A stretch of 46,615 bases of DNA from Butyrivibrio sp. AE2015 (GCF_000420825.1 NZ_ATVR01000026.1:1-46615), one strand, 5' to 3'; positions 16,761-25,807 are shown, counted from the first letter of the stretch. The notes: a model not told the origin generated them from the letters alone. Translations and numbers: made by a program.

Positions 16761-19181
16761 TCAAGAACGAATTTCAATTCCCATTGTAAATGAAAGTTTT
16801 CTGAGCATCTTATCTACATATCCGCTTATAGCTTCATCAGTAAGCTCCTCGTCCTTAGGAGTGAATGTAATTGTGAAAGCCATACTCTTCTTTGTAGGAG
16901 GAATAGGAAGTCCCTCGTATACATCAAAGAGGTGTACATCAGTCACATACTTGCAGGATCCATAGATTGCATCCTCAACTTCACCACATGTAACGGTCTT
17001 ATCCATGATAAGTGCAAGATCACGCTTAACAGCTGCGAACTTTGAAAGTGGTGTAAATGTAGGAGTCTTGCCATACCACTTATCAAGTGCTGAAAGATCT
17101 ATCTCACAGATGTAAGCCGGTATTCTCATATCAGTCTCATTCTGGATCTCATAAGTGATCTGTCCAAGATATCCAACCTCTTCTCCCTCACATACGATCT
17201 TTGCAGTTCTGTAAGGATGTAAGAAAGTCTTGGTTGCAGGCTCATACTTGAAGTTTATATGGAGAGCATCTGCTACATTCTCAGCAAGTCCCTTTAATGT
17301 ATATATGTCCTCACCCTCGCCAAAAATACCGATGCAAAGAGTTGCCTTCTCATCAGGATATTCTGTAAGTGGCAGAGCCTTTGGAATAAATCTGTTACCA
17401 AGCTCGAATAATCTTCCCTCGAGAGTACCCTTCTTCTGGTTTCTTGCAATGGCATGGATCATCTGTGCTGCGAGTGTTGTTCTCATGAGTGAGAGATCTT
17501 CATTTATAGGATTCAGGATTCTGATAGCCTTTCTCTCCTGTGCATCCTCAGCAAATCCCAAAAGGTCCAGGTCACTTGGTGAGAAGAATGAGTAATGCAT
17601 ACACTCATATGCTCCCTGTGCGCAAAGAGCTCTCTTAATCCTGAGCTCTGTCTTCTGCTTAAGGTTTCTTCCACCAACGGTAACGCTACAATCCTTAAGG
17701 AATGTTGGCTCAACATGCTCATATCCATACATACGGATAAGCTCCTCTGCAATGTCCGGATAATCTTCCATATCCTCACGATATGCAGGAATCTTGATAG
17801 TAAGTTCATCACCGTTTATTTCAGGCTCAAAATTAAGATTTGTAAGAATTCTCTTGATCTCATCAGTAGGAACTTCGATACCAAGTACTCCGTTAACCTT
17901 CTTTATGGATGCCTTCATTTCCTTCTTATCGAGGCTGTTTCCTGTATTTATATCCACATGAGTCTTGGAAACCTTACCTGCTCCAAGCTGCTCAATGAGG
18001 TGAAGAGCTCTCTTCATAGCTATAACAGTTGTATATTCGTAAACGCCCTTTGCGAAAGCAGCTGATGAATCAGATGACTGACCAAGCGCTCTTGAGCTCT
18101 TACGGATGTTGTCACGCATGAACTTAGCTGCTTCAAATGTAACAGTAGTTGTTGTATCACGGATTTCTGAATTAAGACCCCCCATGATACCTGCAAGAGC
18201 TACTGGCTTTGCGCCATCACAGATAACAAGGTTGTCTGTTGTAAGTTCAAACTCATTCTCATCAAGAGTAACTATCTTTTCTCCTGCCTTGGCACGTCTT
18301 ACAACAATCTTGTTACCTTCAAGGAAATTGCCGTCAAATGCGTGCATTGGCTGTCCAAGCTCTCTCATAATATAGTTAGTGATATCAACGATATTATTGA
18401 TTGAGTTATTACCAACCATGGCAAGTCTTCTCTTCATCCAAAGAGGGCTCTCACCAAGCTTTACATCATACACATAGTGACCGATATATCTTGGGCAAAG
18501 ATCAGGATCTTCTACAGTTACACTAAATCCTTCATTCTCAACATCTGTCTCTGTGTAGCTAAGATCAATCTCTTTTAATGGCTTATTAAGTGCCGCTGCA
18601 ACTTCTCTTGCAAGGCCGTAAATACTTTGGCAGTCAGGTCTGTTTGCAGTGATTGAAACATCAAAGATCCAGTCATCAAGGCCAAGTATAGGCTTAACAT
18701 CAACACCTACCTCTGTGTCCTCAGGGAATACCAAAAGTCCGTTGTAGCCGGCTCCTGGGTACATGTCCTCTGTTACACCAAGCTCAACACCTGAGCAGAG
18801 CATACCTTCTGAATCTACGCCACGAAGCTTGCCCTTTTTGATAGTTGCAACACCGATAACTGTTACATGATCTCTCTCTGTTTCAATTACTGTTGCGCCA
18901 ACAAGAGCAAGTGGATATTTTCCTCCTGCCTGAACGTTGTCTGCACCACAGCATACCTGGAATGTTCCGTGCTCTCCAGCATTTACCTGGCAAACATGAA
19001 GATGAGTATCAGGAATAGGTTCGCATTTCTCTACCTGTCCAACTACGACATTTGATATGTCTTTTCCTACTTCCCAGCACTCTTCTACTTCGAAGCCGCA
19101 GTCAAAGAGCTTTTTCTCAAGTTCCTTTGGTTCTAAATCTATATCTACAAAATCTTTAAGCCAACTTAAAGGTACTAACAT
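16761..19181 (-). CDS. pheT: Phenylalanine-tRNA ligase beta subunit
   Basis: An 806-residue subunit of the (alpha-beta)2 enzyme that charges tRNA-Phe. Domains in order: N-terminal B1, an EMAP-like tRNA-binding OB fold (about 40-150), the B3/B4 editing domain, the B5 domain with its MHAFDGNFLEGNKI segment, a catalytic-like core, and the C-terminal anticodon-binding FDX-ACB domain (from about 710). Length is normal. GGAGGAG precedes the ATG by six bases. It lies 17 bp after pheS and shares its T-box-controlled message. Confidence 0.97.
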   Translation of the reverse strand: MLVPLSWLKDFVDIDLEPKELEKKLFDCGFEVEECWEVGKDISNVVVGQVEKCEPIPDTHLHVCQVNAGEHGTFQVCCGADNVQAGGKYPLALVGATVIETERDHVTVIGVATIKKGKLRGVDSEGMLCSGVELGVTEDMYPGAGYNGLLVFPEDTEVGVDVKPILGLDDWIFDVSITANRPDCQSIYGLAREVAAALNKPLKEIDLSYTETDVENEGFSVTVEDPDLCPRYIGHYVYDVKLGESPLWMKRRLAMVGNNSINNIVDITNYIMRELGQPMHAFDGNFLEGNKIVVRRAKAGEKIVTLDENEFELTTDNLVICDGAKPVALAGIMGGLNSEIRDTTTTVTFEAAKFMRDNIRKSSRALGQSSDSSAAFAKGVYEYTTVIAMKRALHLIEQLGAGKVSKTHVDINTGNSLDKKEMKASIKKVNGVLGIEVPTDEIKRILTNLNFEPEINGDELTIKIPAYREDMEDYPDIAEELIRMYGYEHVEPTFLKDCSVTVGGRNLKQKTELRIKRALCAQGAYECMHYSFFSPSDLDLLGFAEDAQERKAIRILNPINEDLSLMRTTLAAQMIHAIARNQKKGTLEGRLFELGNRFIPKALPLTEYPDEKATLCIGIFGEGEDIYTLKGLAENVADALHINFKYEPATKTFLHPYRTAKIVCEGEEVGYLGQITYEIQNETDMRIPAYICEIDLSALDKWYGKTPTFTPLSKFAAVKRDLALIMDKTVTCGEVEDAIYGSCKYVTDVHLFDVYEGLPIPPTKKSMAFTITFTPKDEELTDEAISGYVDKMLRKLSFTMGIEIRS

Positions 19182-19198
19182 TTCATTCTCCTCCTGAA

Positions 19199-20245
19199 TT
19201 ATTCGTAGTGATCGATCTGCTTAAGTACATCAAGGTCTGACTCATATAAAAGCTTGATGTTGTTAATGCCGTATTTGAGCATTGTTGCACGCTCTATACC
19301 GATACCAAATGCAAATCCACTGTACTCTTCTGAATCAATTCCACAGTTCTCTAAAACCTTCTTGTTAACAACACCGGCACCAAGAACCTCGATCCAGCCT
19401 GTACCCTTGCAGAGATTACATCCCTTGCCGCCACATGCAAAGCAGCTGCAGTCAACCTCTACAGAAGGCTCTGTGAATGGGAAGTATGAAGGACGAAGCC
19501 TTGTTGTTGTTCCCTCGCCGAAGATTTTCTGTGCAAAGGTCTCCAAAGCTCCCTTAAGGTCACAAAGTGTAACATTCTTATCAACTACGAGTCCTTCCAT
19601 CTGTGAGAACATAGGTGAATGAGTCGCATCATCATCTGAACGGAAAACCTTACCAGGTGAAAGAATCTTGATCGGTGGTTTCTTGTTTTCCATTACATGG
19701 ATCTGACCTGATGAAGTCTGAGTTCTTAAAAGGAACTCTGGGCTGAGATAGAATGTATCCTGCATATCTCTTGCAGGGTGATCTGCAGGAGTATTAAGTG
19801 CAGTGAAATTGTAGTAGTCATTCTCAATCTCAGTGCCTTCATATATTTCAAAGCCCATTCCTTCAAAGATATCTATAAGAGTCTCTCTCATCTGTGTTAC
19901 AGGGTGAAGGTTGCCCTGATAACGCATTTTGGCAGGCATTGTAACGTCCTGTTTTTCTCTTTCATATCTTGCCTTAAGCTCTTTTTCTTTCATATTCTTG
20001 TCAAGTTCATCGAACTGTTCAAGAGCCCACTGCTTAAGCTCATTTACATTCTTGCCATATTCAGCACGATCCTCGGCAGCAATGTTTTTCATCTCTTTCA
20101 TCAGTGCTGAGATCTTGCCACTTTTGTTATCCAAAAAGACCTTTCTCTGCTCATAGACATGCTTTGAGCTTTCAAGCAACTTTGAATTTTCTTTGATTTC
20201 TTCACGAATTGCTTCAATTTGCTGACGTAATACGCTGTTTTCCAA
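19199..20245 (-). CDS. pheS: Phenylalanine-tRNA ligase alpha subunit
   Basis: A 348-residue catalytic subunit. An N-terminal coiled-coil (about 1-90) is followed by the class II synthetase core: the motif 2 region with [14 protein letters not shown] and [15 protein letters not shown], the Cys-rich [19 protein letters not shown] block seen in Firmicute PheS, and motif 3 [17 protein letters not shown] near the end. The start is a TTG with AGGAGG nine bases upstream; no ATG fits. It is the first gene after the T-box leader. Confidence 0.97.
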   Translation of the reverse strand: MENSVLRQQIEAIREEIKENSKLLESSKHVYEQRKVFLDNKSGKISALMKEMKNIAAEDRAEYGKNVNELKQWALEQFDELDKNMKEKELKARYEREKQDVTMPAKMRYQGNLHPVTQMRETLIDIFEGMGFEIYEGTEIENDYYNFTALNTPADHPARDMQDTFYLSPEFLLRTQTSSGQIHVMENKKPPIKILSPGKVFRSDDDATHSPMFSQMEGLVVDKNVTLCDLKGALETFAQKIFGEGTTTRLRPSYFPFTEPSVEVDCSCFACGGKGCNLCKGTGWIEVLGAGVVNKKVLENCGIDSEEYSGFAFGIGIERATMLKYGINNIKLLYESDLDVLKQIDHYE

Positions 20246-20293
20246 AATTTCTTCCTCCTGTTATTAAAGATGTGACTTTCTTAAGAGTTCAAC

Positions 20294-20592
20294 AAAAAAG
20301 TCCCTTGTATAGCTGCAAAACTATACAAGGGACGATCAATCACCGCGGTACCACCCATGTTCCTGTCAAAACAGGCTCTCAACCATAATGGTTTTATCTG
20401 TAACGTAGACATACGATCCTGACTACAAGCAAAAAGCCTTCACCAAAACTGCTCCGGTGCGAAAATTCCGTACATATCATAGCCTGCAGGGCTCTCAGCC
20501 AGCGACCCTCGCTCTCTCAAAGGATAATATGACATCTTCAGATATAAATCTGACACCATCATTGCATTTAAATTGTTTAATTAAAAATACTC
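20294..20592 (-). ncRNA. T-box leader controlling pheST
   Basis: On the minus strand the conserved T-box sequence AACATGGGTGGTACCGCG (20359-20342 on the plus scale) precedes a terminator stem in which 20300-20312 pairs with 20321-20333, followed by six T (20299-20294). Upstream is a long stem-loop region with the AGAGAGCGAG stretch of stem I and a plausible UUC phenylalanine specifier in the ATTTTCGC segment. Uncharged tRNA-Phe would stabilise the antiterminator and turn on pheST. The specifier position is an inference. Confidence 0.93.
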
Positions 20593-20598
20593 TTAACT

Positions 20599-20627
20599 AT
20601 TCTATGTTTCGATATTATAAAAGTCAA
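20599..20627 (-). promoter_or_regulatory. Promoter of the T-box/pheST transcript
   Basis: TTGACT (20627-20622) and TAGAAT (20604-20599) on the minus strand, 17 bp apart. Transcription would begin near 20592, just at the 5' end of the T-box leader. Confidence 0.7.
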
Positions 20628-20656
20628 GCAAATGACATAAATTTCGTAATAAAAAA

Positions 20657-21301
20657 TCAACCCAAAAAGCTCTTTATAAAAATCTCGAGGCCAATAGCAA
20701 TCAGAATAACTCCGCCTAATATCTTGGCATTGGAGGCAAGCTTTGTTCCAAATGTCTTGCCAAGTCCTATTCCGATGTAGCACACAACATAAGTCACAAC
20801 AGCAATTATTGTAGCACTTCCGATAGCCATCAAAGTATTATAATCAGCAATCGTAAATCCGACAGACAGAGCATCAATAGATGTTGCAATGCCCTGAACC
20901 AGTAAAAGCTTTAAAGAAAGAGAACTCTCTCCTGCGATATTCCCGTATTTGGGGCATTCTTTGTTGGTGCAGCCATCGCACTTTCCATCCCTGTCACACT
21001 TTTTTTCCCTGATACCCTCGATCAGCATTTTTCCGCCAATGTATGCTAAAAGGATCAATGCTATCCACGGAATGAACATCTGAAATCCGCTGAAAAGATG
21101 TGCAGCGTTATGTACCAAAAACCATCCTATTACAGGCATAAGAAACTGAAATCCCGCATAGATTCCAGCCATATAACTCATTCTGCCCTTCTTCATTTTG
21201 GGTTCTATAAAACCATTTGCAAGGGAAACCGAAAAAGCATCCATCGCCAGTCCAAAACCCAGAAGAATACTATTAAATACAAACAATATATACTTAGCCA
21301 T
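20657..21301 (-). CDS. mntP: MntP-type manganese efflux protein
   Basis: A 214-residue membrane protein of the MntP family, exporting Mn2+. Two homologous halves each carry the conserved Asp motif: GLAMDAFSVSLANG (about 17-30) and TSIDALSVGF (about 140-150), in six predicted helices. The central cytoplasmic loop is lengthened and Cys-rich (KCDRDGKCDGCTNKECPKYG), which might bind a metal; this is an inference. AGGAGA lies seven bases before the ATG and a TATAAT about 40 bp upstream. No manganese riboswitch of the yybP-ykoY type is seen upstream; instead there is an unassigned RNA. Confidence 0.88.
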   Translation of the reverse strand: MAKYILFVFNSILLGFGLAMDAFSVSLANGFIEPKMKKGRMSYMAGIYAGFQFLMPVIGWFLVHNAAHLFSGFQMFIPWIALILLAYIGGKMLIEGIREKKCDRDGKCDGCTNKECPKYGNIAGESSLSLKLLLVQGIATSIDALSVGFTIADYNTLMAIGSATIIAVVTYVVCYIGIGLGKTFGTKLASNAKILGGVILIAIGLEIFIKSFLG

Positions 21302-21390
21302 AATATTCTCTCCTAACCGAATATTTGACCATTATAACACTATGTAACTTCTATTACTATATTAAATGCGCTGCTCTGGGAAATGAAATA

Positions 21391-21422
21391 GGCGGGCATC
21401 CATACTTTTATGAACGCCCGCC
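21391..21422 (-). terminator. GC-rich hairpin between the RNA gene and mntP
   Basis: GGCGGGC and the following seven bases pair with the matching arm over a 4-nt loop, 14 pairs including G-U. The downstream minus-strand sequence is TATTTCATTT, a poor U-tract, so termination may be partial and mntP could be expressed by readthrough. Confidence 0.55.
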
Positions 21423-21644
21423 CTTACTTTGAAATTTCCAAGGGACTATTCCTCTTCTTTCTGCAATTGTTTATCTTGCTAATCTATGTTAATCACATCC
21501 TTTAGCGACTCCTTGACACTCCTTGGCTAATGTGAAGCTTAAGCCACCGTCGCTGTGAATGTCAGCCGCTCCGAAAACCTTCGTTCATCTTTCGTGAAGC
21601 ATAAGCCACTTGGACTACATAGGTTTTATCTACAATGTGATTGT
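21391..21644 (-). ncRNA. Unassigned structured RNA with its own promoter
   Basis: A strong promoter (21651-21679) would start transcription at about 21644. The RNA begins with AATCACAT (21642-21635), which pairs with ATGTGATT (21498-21491) to close a 152-nt domain. Inside are AAAACC...GGTTTT, and a longer helix in which GCGGCT and GACATTC pair with AGTCGC and GAGTGTC; together a three-way junction. GTGGCTTATGCTTCAC and GTGGCTTAAGCTTCAC occur once in each branch. Transcription may end at a 14-bp GC-rich hairpin (21391-21422), although its U-tract is weak. There is no open frame. I do not recognise a 6S, SRP, tmRNA, RNase P or riboswitch consensus; raiA-type RNA is worth testing. If it is not terminated it would be the mntP leader. 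Confidence 0.6.
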
Positions 21645-21650
21645 ATATAT

Positions 21651-21679
21651 AATATACCATCCGATGACGAATTTGTCAA
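21651..21679 (-). promoter_or_regulatory. Strong sigma-A promoter for the 21.5-kb RNA
   Basis: Consensus TTGACA (21679-21674) and TATATT (21656-21651) on the minus strand with 17 bp between them. It lies downstream of the diguanylate cyclase stop and is the best promoter match in the window. Confidence 0.8.
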
Positions 21680-21775
21680 CAACTCAATATGAATTGTGTT
21701 TATTTTCAGACAATTCAGACAACTCCCTAGAATACTGATACACAATTCACTGTTCAAACCTCCTCTCAAAAATTT

Positions 21776-23302
21776 TTATATTTTTTCATTTTTTTCATCC
21801 GTAAATTCTCTTGTTTTAGCCCCCATTCGCTTAAGTTCTTTCTTGCGTTCGTACATCATTTGATCTGCACGTTCAAACACATCATGTATCTGTTCATCTC
21901 CATCCATCAGCGTTGAATAGCCTATTGAAACAACTGCAGCATTATTCTTGATATTCTCCTCTATTTTTTGATTAAATGCTTCTATTGTTTCAAGTCTCGT
22001 GTCATAACCTTTTCCCTGCAAAAGAACCACAAACTCATCACCACCGGTCCTATATACCGATCCATGCTTGAAGACGTCGCAAATAAGCGAACTTGCCTCT
22101 TTTATCAGCTGATCACCTGCAGCATGCCCTTTTGTATCATTAACATATTTCAGACCATTTATATCACAGGCAACGACAGCAATATCTTCCATTGTCCCCG
22201 CATGTATTCTGCTATTTATTTGAGATTCTGTCTCCATATACGCATGTTTATTTCTTACGCCTGTCATGGAGTCTGTATTTGCCATGCTCTCTAAGACTTT
22301 ACTGTTTTCTTTTTCTTCATCAAGTTTTTCTTTTGCAACCTGCCTGAACATGATAAAAAGGGTACCTGAGAACAATGTGGCTATGACTAATAAAAAGATA
22401 ATCTGAACACGATTATTCTGAAGGCTCTTATCACTTATCTCCTGGATGTGATACTGGATAACACTCTCTCGTATCATAACCACCAGTTCCCAACCGGTAT
22501 CTTTTACCGGTTCATAGCACAAAGTCTCCACAACTCCATCCACTGTGAAATTAAGAGTTCCTCCCTTTTCCGATGCAAAATCATTACAAAATGCATTCCA
22601 TTCCTCTTCAGAAACTGTCCCTTTAGTTGCCTCTATAATATTTTGTTTTCCAATAAACGGTCCAAGCTCTGTTTCGGATATATTTCCTCCATTTTGAGAA
22701 TAAAGAGCAAAATTAGTACTTTCCTGATCATCAAAAGCAAGCAGGTCCACAATATCATTAATATTTATCTGAACAAAACAGGCCTTGAATTTCTTGCCCA
22801 TAAAATATCTGTCTATGGGAATAGCAAGACACAGTTCTTTGGATGAGCCGTATACATACACTGTACTTATCATCATCTTCTCTGACATAGTATCCTGGGC
22901 AAGGAAAGGATGCCTGCTACCCCCAGTATAGGTAGTATACTGTGTATAAACAATATTATCCTCATCAACCAGCGCAAACCTGTTAAGAGAAAGAAGCTTC
23001 TTCATTCGACCGATTGCCGCTCTTAAATCTTCCTGATTTTCGATCTTTTCATCATCAATGACACTAACTGCCTTTTCCATGTAATCGAAATTGTTTTCTA
23101 TAAGGTTTGTGATAGTTTTGGATCGTCTGTCCGCCATTGACTCCAGATAGAAAGCACTTACTGCTGAAACTGCCTTGTTAGTTGATGAGACAGATTCAAT
23201 ATAGGCCCAGTAAGTATTTGCAAGTAACATGATAACTATCAGGATACTTCCTACCACAGCAGTAGTAGCAAACGGCTTCTCCGTTATCCTTATTTTCTTC
23301 AT
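21776..23302 (-). CDS. Membrane diguanylate cyclase with extracellular Cache-like sensor
   Basis: A 508-residue protein: transmembrane helix at about 14-34, an extracellular Cache-like sensor domain (about 35-295), a second helix at about 302-323, a short linker and a C-terminal GGDEF domain (about 340-500) with intact RTGGDEFVVLL. It should make cyclic di-GMP in response to an outside signal. Its ATG overlaps the stop of the upstream solute-binding lipoprotein gene (ATGA), so the two are co-translated and probably form a sensor pair. It ends about 100 bp before the promoter of the 21.5-kb RNA. Confidence 0.88.
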   Translation of the reverse strand: MKKIRITEKPFATTAVVGSILIVIMLLANTYWAYIESVSSTNKAVSAVSAFYLESMADRRSKTITNLIENNFDYMEKAVSVIDDEKIENQEDLRAAIGRMKKLLSLNRFALVDEDNIVYTQYTTYTGGSRHPFLAQDTMSEKMMISTVYVYGSSKELCLAIPIDRYFMGKKFKACFVQININDIVDLLAFDDQESTNFALYSQNGGNISETELGPFIGKQNIIEATKGTVSEEEWNAFCNDFASEKGGTLNFTVDGVVETLCYEPVKDTGWELVVMIRESVIQYHIQEISDKSLQNNRVQIIFLLVIATLFSGTLFIMFRQVAKEKLDEEKENSKVLESMANTDSMTGVRNKHAYMETESQINSRIHAGTMEDIAVVACDINGLKYVNDTKGHAAGDQLIKEASSLICDVFKHGSVYRTGGDEFVVLLQGKGYDTRLETIEAFNQKIEENIKNNAAVVSIGYSTLMDGDEQIHDVFERADQMMYERKKELKRMGAKTREFTDEKNEKI

Positions 23303-24363
23303 TGCAAAGCATCTCCATATAGTACTTCAAGCATTGCAGGTGCATCTTCCTGATATATAATGGTTGTTATTTCATTAGTCTTTTCTGGAAAAAGGTCTCC
23401 CGGAACATTACCGTCTGCAATTTTTACTGCTACCTGTAATGTATCAAAACCAATTGAGTAGCAGTCCTGAACTCCAAGGCAGTAAATAACTCCGTCTTTT
23501 AGATAATTGAGAGCCTCATGGTCATGATCCATTCCAACGATCACTGCATTACTGTCAAGTTCGGTAACGGCTCTGGCTGTACCTACAGGATTACTCATAT
23601 TGCAGCATACAAACCCGTCTACATCCGGATGTTCATTTAAAATCTGTTTTGCCAGATCATATGCATTTTCTATGGAATCCATGTCGTATTCTACCGCCAC
23701 GATTTCCATATTTTCGTACTTTGCTATTGTATCCTTTGCGCCTTGCGCGCGTTCTTCATGGCAGGGAGCGCCATGACTTCCAACAAGTATTGCAATTTTC
23801 CCCTTATATCCAAGTTTTTGACAAAGCTCTTCTGTTAAGTTGGCTCCATCCTGATAGTTATGAGTATTTCCGACATATGCAATTCTTTTACATCCCTCTT
23901 CAGCATCGGAACTTGAAAAAGTCATGACTTTATATCCTGAATCCACCATCTTATCAAGAACAGGTGTTATGGTTTTTGCATCTGCAACATCCACTCCGAT
24001 CACATCATAGTTTCCCTGCTCTGCAGCAGCTAATCTCTTTCTCTGGTCTTCTTCGGAAGCAGCCTTAGGGGCCATATATTCATAGGTTATCTCTATGCCT
24101 TTATCCAAATATTTCTTTTGGGCATCTTCCATTCCAAGTGCAACCGCATCCCACCATGGATGAACAATTTTATATGTAAAATAGAAATTATATTGCTTTT
24201 TTTGTGGAACATAATCATCCAGCTCATGAACAAAATCCACGACGCTGCCAAGCCCCTCATCATTCGTTTTTCCACTTGAGAATCCACTGCATGCACCGGC
24301 TGCTGCAAATGTAAGCACTAATATCATCAATTTGTGAATATATATTCTATATTTCCCGAGCAT
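23299..24363 (-). CDS. Periplasmic-binding-protein-like sugar-binding lipoprotein
   Basis: A 354-residue type 1 periplasmic-binding protein (ribose/LacI-like fold) with a signal peptide ending at Cys25 in AAGACSG, so anchored outside the membrane. Typical strands are seen: YFTYKIVHPWWDAVALGMEDA, YDVIGVDVADAKTITPVLDKMV, GKIAILVGSHGAPCHEERAQGAKD and VDGFVCCNMSNPVGTARAV. No ABC permease or ATPase is next to it. Instead it overlaps a membrane diguanylate cyclase by four bases, which suggests it senses a sugar or similar ligand and passes this to the cyclase. AAGGAGA lies before the ATG. The ligand is unknown. Confidence 0.85.
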   Translation of the reverse strand: MLGKYRIYIHKLMILVLTFAAAGACSGFSSGKTNDEGLGSVVDFVHELDDYVPQKKQYNFYFTYKIVHPWWDAVALGMEDAQKKYLDKGIEITYEYMAPKAASEEDQRKRLAAAEQGNYDVIGVDVADAKTITPVLDKMVDSGYKVMTFSSSDAEEGCKRIAYVGNTHNYQDGANLTEELCQKLGYKGKIAILVGSHGAPCHEERAQGAKDTIAKYENMEIVAVEYDMDSIENAYDLAKQILNEHPDVDGFVCCNMSNPVGTARAVTELDSNAVIVGMDHDHEALNYLKDGVIYCLGVQDCYSIGFDTLQVAVKIADGNVPGDLFPEKTNEITTIIYQEDAPAMLEVLYGDALQ

Positions 24364-24531
24364 AATTATCTCCTTGCTCCCATAGATACTCGCTATGTCC
24401 CTATATTAAATAATACTATATTTCGTCATTCTTTTATCTTAAAATTATATAAAAGAAAACTAATACATAATTTAGTTATATAAAAATTAATGTATCTATA
24501 TTATCCAATCTGCTTTTTTGCCTAAAAATAT

Positions 24532-24560
24532 TTGATACCTCTGGGCTAATAATGTATTAT
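24532..24560 (+). promoter_or_regulatory. Candidate promoter for the DegV gene
   Basis: TTGATA (24532-24537) and TATTAT (24555-24560), 17 bp apart, ending 35 bp before the start codon. Confidence 0.55.
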
Positions 24561-24595
24561 ATTTTGTAGATTATTTTTATTTTGAAAGGACGCTT

Positions 24596-25483
24596 ATGAG
24601 CAATTACATATTAAGCTGCTGTTCTACAGCAGATCTGACTAACGAGCATTTTAGCAAAAGAGACATCAGCTATATCTGTTTCCACTTCGAAATTGACGGA
24701 ACAGAATTCCCGGATGATCTTGGAAAATCTATTCCATTCAAAGAGTTCTATACCATGATGGCAAATGGTTCAATGACAAAAACATCTCAGGTAAGTGTAG
24801 GTGAATATCTTGAGTACTTTGAAAAATTTCTTAAAGAAGGAAAGGATGTTCTTCATTTAACACTAAGTTCAGGAATATCCGGTACTCTTAATTCAGCTAC
24901 TATTGCAAAGGAACAGTTAAAAGAAAAATATCCGGAAAGAAAGCTTTATGTAGTAGATTCACTTGCTGCTTCAGCAGGATATGGTCTACTTATGGATAAG
25001 CTTGCAGATTTAAGAGATGAAGGCATGTCAATTGATTCACTTTATGAGTGGGTTATCGAGAACAAGCTCAACTGCCAGCACTGGTTCTTTGTATCAGACC
25101 TCAAATACCTTGTAAGAGGCGGCCGTGTTTCAAAGGTTGCCGGAACAATCGGCAATGTACTTAATATCTGCCCTCTTATGAATGTAGATTATCAGGGGCA
25201 CCTGATCGTAAGATCCAAGATCCGTGGTAAAAATGCTGTTATGAAAGCTCAGGTTCAGAAGATGGTTGAGCTTGCAGAAAACGGTACAGATTATGATGGA
25301 GAGTGCTACATCTCCAATTCAGACTGCTACGAAGATGCAAAAGCTGTTGCAGATATGGTTGAAGAAAAGTTCCCTAAATTAAAAGGACGAGTAAAGATCT
25401 TCAGCATTGGAACAACTATTGGAAGCCACACAGGCCCAGGTACAGTTGCACTCTTCTTCTGGGGAAACAAAAGAATCGATTAA
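24596..25483 (+). CDS. DegV family fatty-acid-binding protein
   Basis: A 295-residue protein of the DegV (FakB-like) family, cytoplasmic proteins that bind a fatty acid and present it to the kinase FakA. Typical elements are the N-terminal YILSCCSTADLT, FEIDGTEFPDD, TSQVSVGEYLEYF, LHLTLSSGISGTLNSA with its Ser-rich lipid-contact loop, DLKYLVRGGRVSKVAG and the final IGSHTGPGTVALFFWG. The usual substrate is an acyl group for phospholipid synthesis; no fakA gene is nearby. GAAAGGA precedes the ATG. Monocistronic, with promoter and terminator. Confidence 0.93.
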   Translation: MSNYILSCCSTADLTNEHFSKRDISYICFHFEIDGTEFPDDLGKSIPFKEFYTMMANGSMTKTSQVSVGEYLEYFEKFLKEGKDVLHLTLSSGISGTLNSATIAKEQLKEKYPERKLYVVDSLAASAGYGLLMDKLADLRDEGMSIDSLYEWVIENKLNCQHWFFVSDLKYLVRGGRVSKVAGTIGNVLNICPLMNVDYQGHLIVRSKIRGKNAVMKAQVQKMVELAENGTDYDGECYISNSDCYEDAKAVADMVEEKFPKLKGRVKIFSIGTTIGSHTGPGTVALFFWGNKRID

Positions 25484-25502
25484 TAAATGACCGCATAATA
25501 AA

Positions 25503-25531
25503 GGCCATGGTAGAAATACCATGGCCCTTTT
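25503..25531. terminator. Terminator after the DegV gene
   Basis: GGCCATGGTA (25503-25512) pairs exactly with TACCATGGCC (25517-25526) around a GAAA tetraloop, followed by CTTTTT. Confidence 0.9.
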
Positions 25532-25558
25532 TGTGAATCATCCGCACATCAAAAAATA

Positions 25559-25807
25559 TTATTCAGCAAGAAGTAAATGATGTACATCATAATCGTTAAT
25601 AAGGTTAGTGATCTTTTTGTCATCGCCTATAAGTGTTACATCAAGTGGTCTGAATAAATTGAGTGATAATAAACCAACAATAGACTTCCCATCGATGTAG
25701 CTGTGCCCATCCTGCACATCGATTTCACATGCAGATTTTGAGTTCATATTGATAAACTGAACAATCTGTGACTTGCACCCTAGTGAAACCCTAACTTCTT
25801 TTTTCAT
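25559..25807 (-). CDS. HPr-like (Crh-like) protein lacking the phosphoryl-transfer His
   Basis: An 82-residue protein with the HPr fold. In HPr the active-site GLHARPA carries His15; the aligned stretch here is LGCKSQI, with Cys in the His position and no other His, so it cannot carry phosphate for sugar uptake by the PTS. The regulatory site is kept: DGKSIVGLLSL (39-49) with Ser42 in the place of HPr Ser46, the target of HPr kinase. This combination is that of Crh, a catabolite-repression protein of Bacillus. A regulatory role is an inference. GGGG lies nine bases before the ATG. It stands between DegV and an EAL gene on its own. Confidence 0.75.
   Translation of the reverse strand: MKKEVRVSLGCKSQIVQFINMNSKSACEIDVQDGHSYIDGKSIVGLLSLNLFRPLDVTLIGDDKKITNLINDYDVHHLLLAE

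Noticed and set aside
16679..16777. Longer N-terminus for the M18 aminopeptidase
   Set aside because: The extension overlaps the pheT terminator and the pheT 3' end; AAGGAG supports the ATG at 16678.
21302..21775. yybP-ykoY manganese riboswitch before mntP
   Set aside because: The conserved motifs of that class are not seen on the mntP strand; the region holds a different structured RNA.
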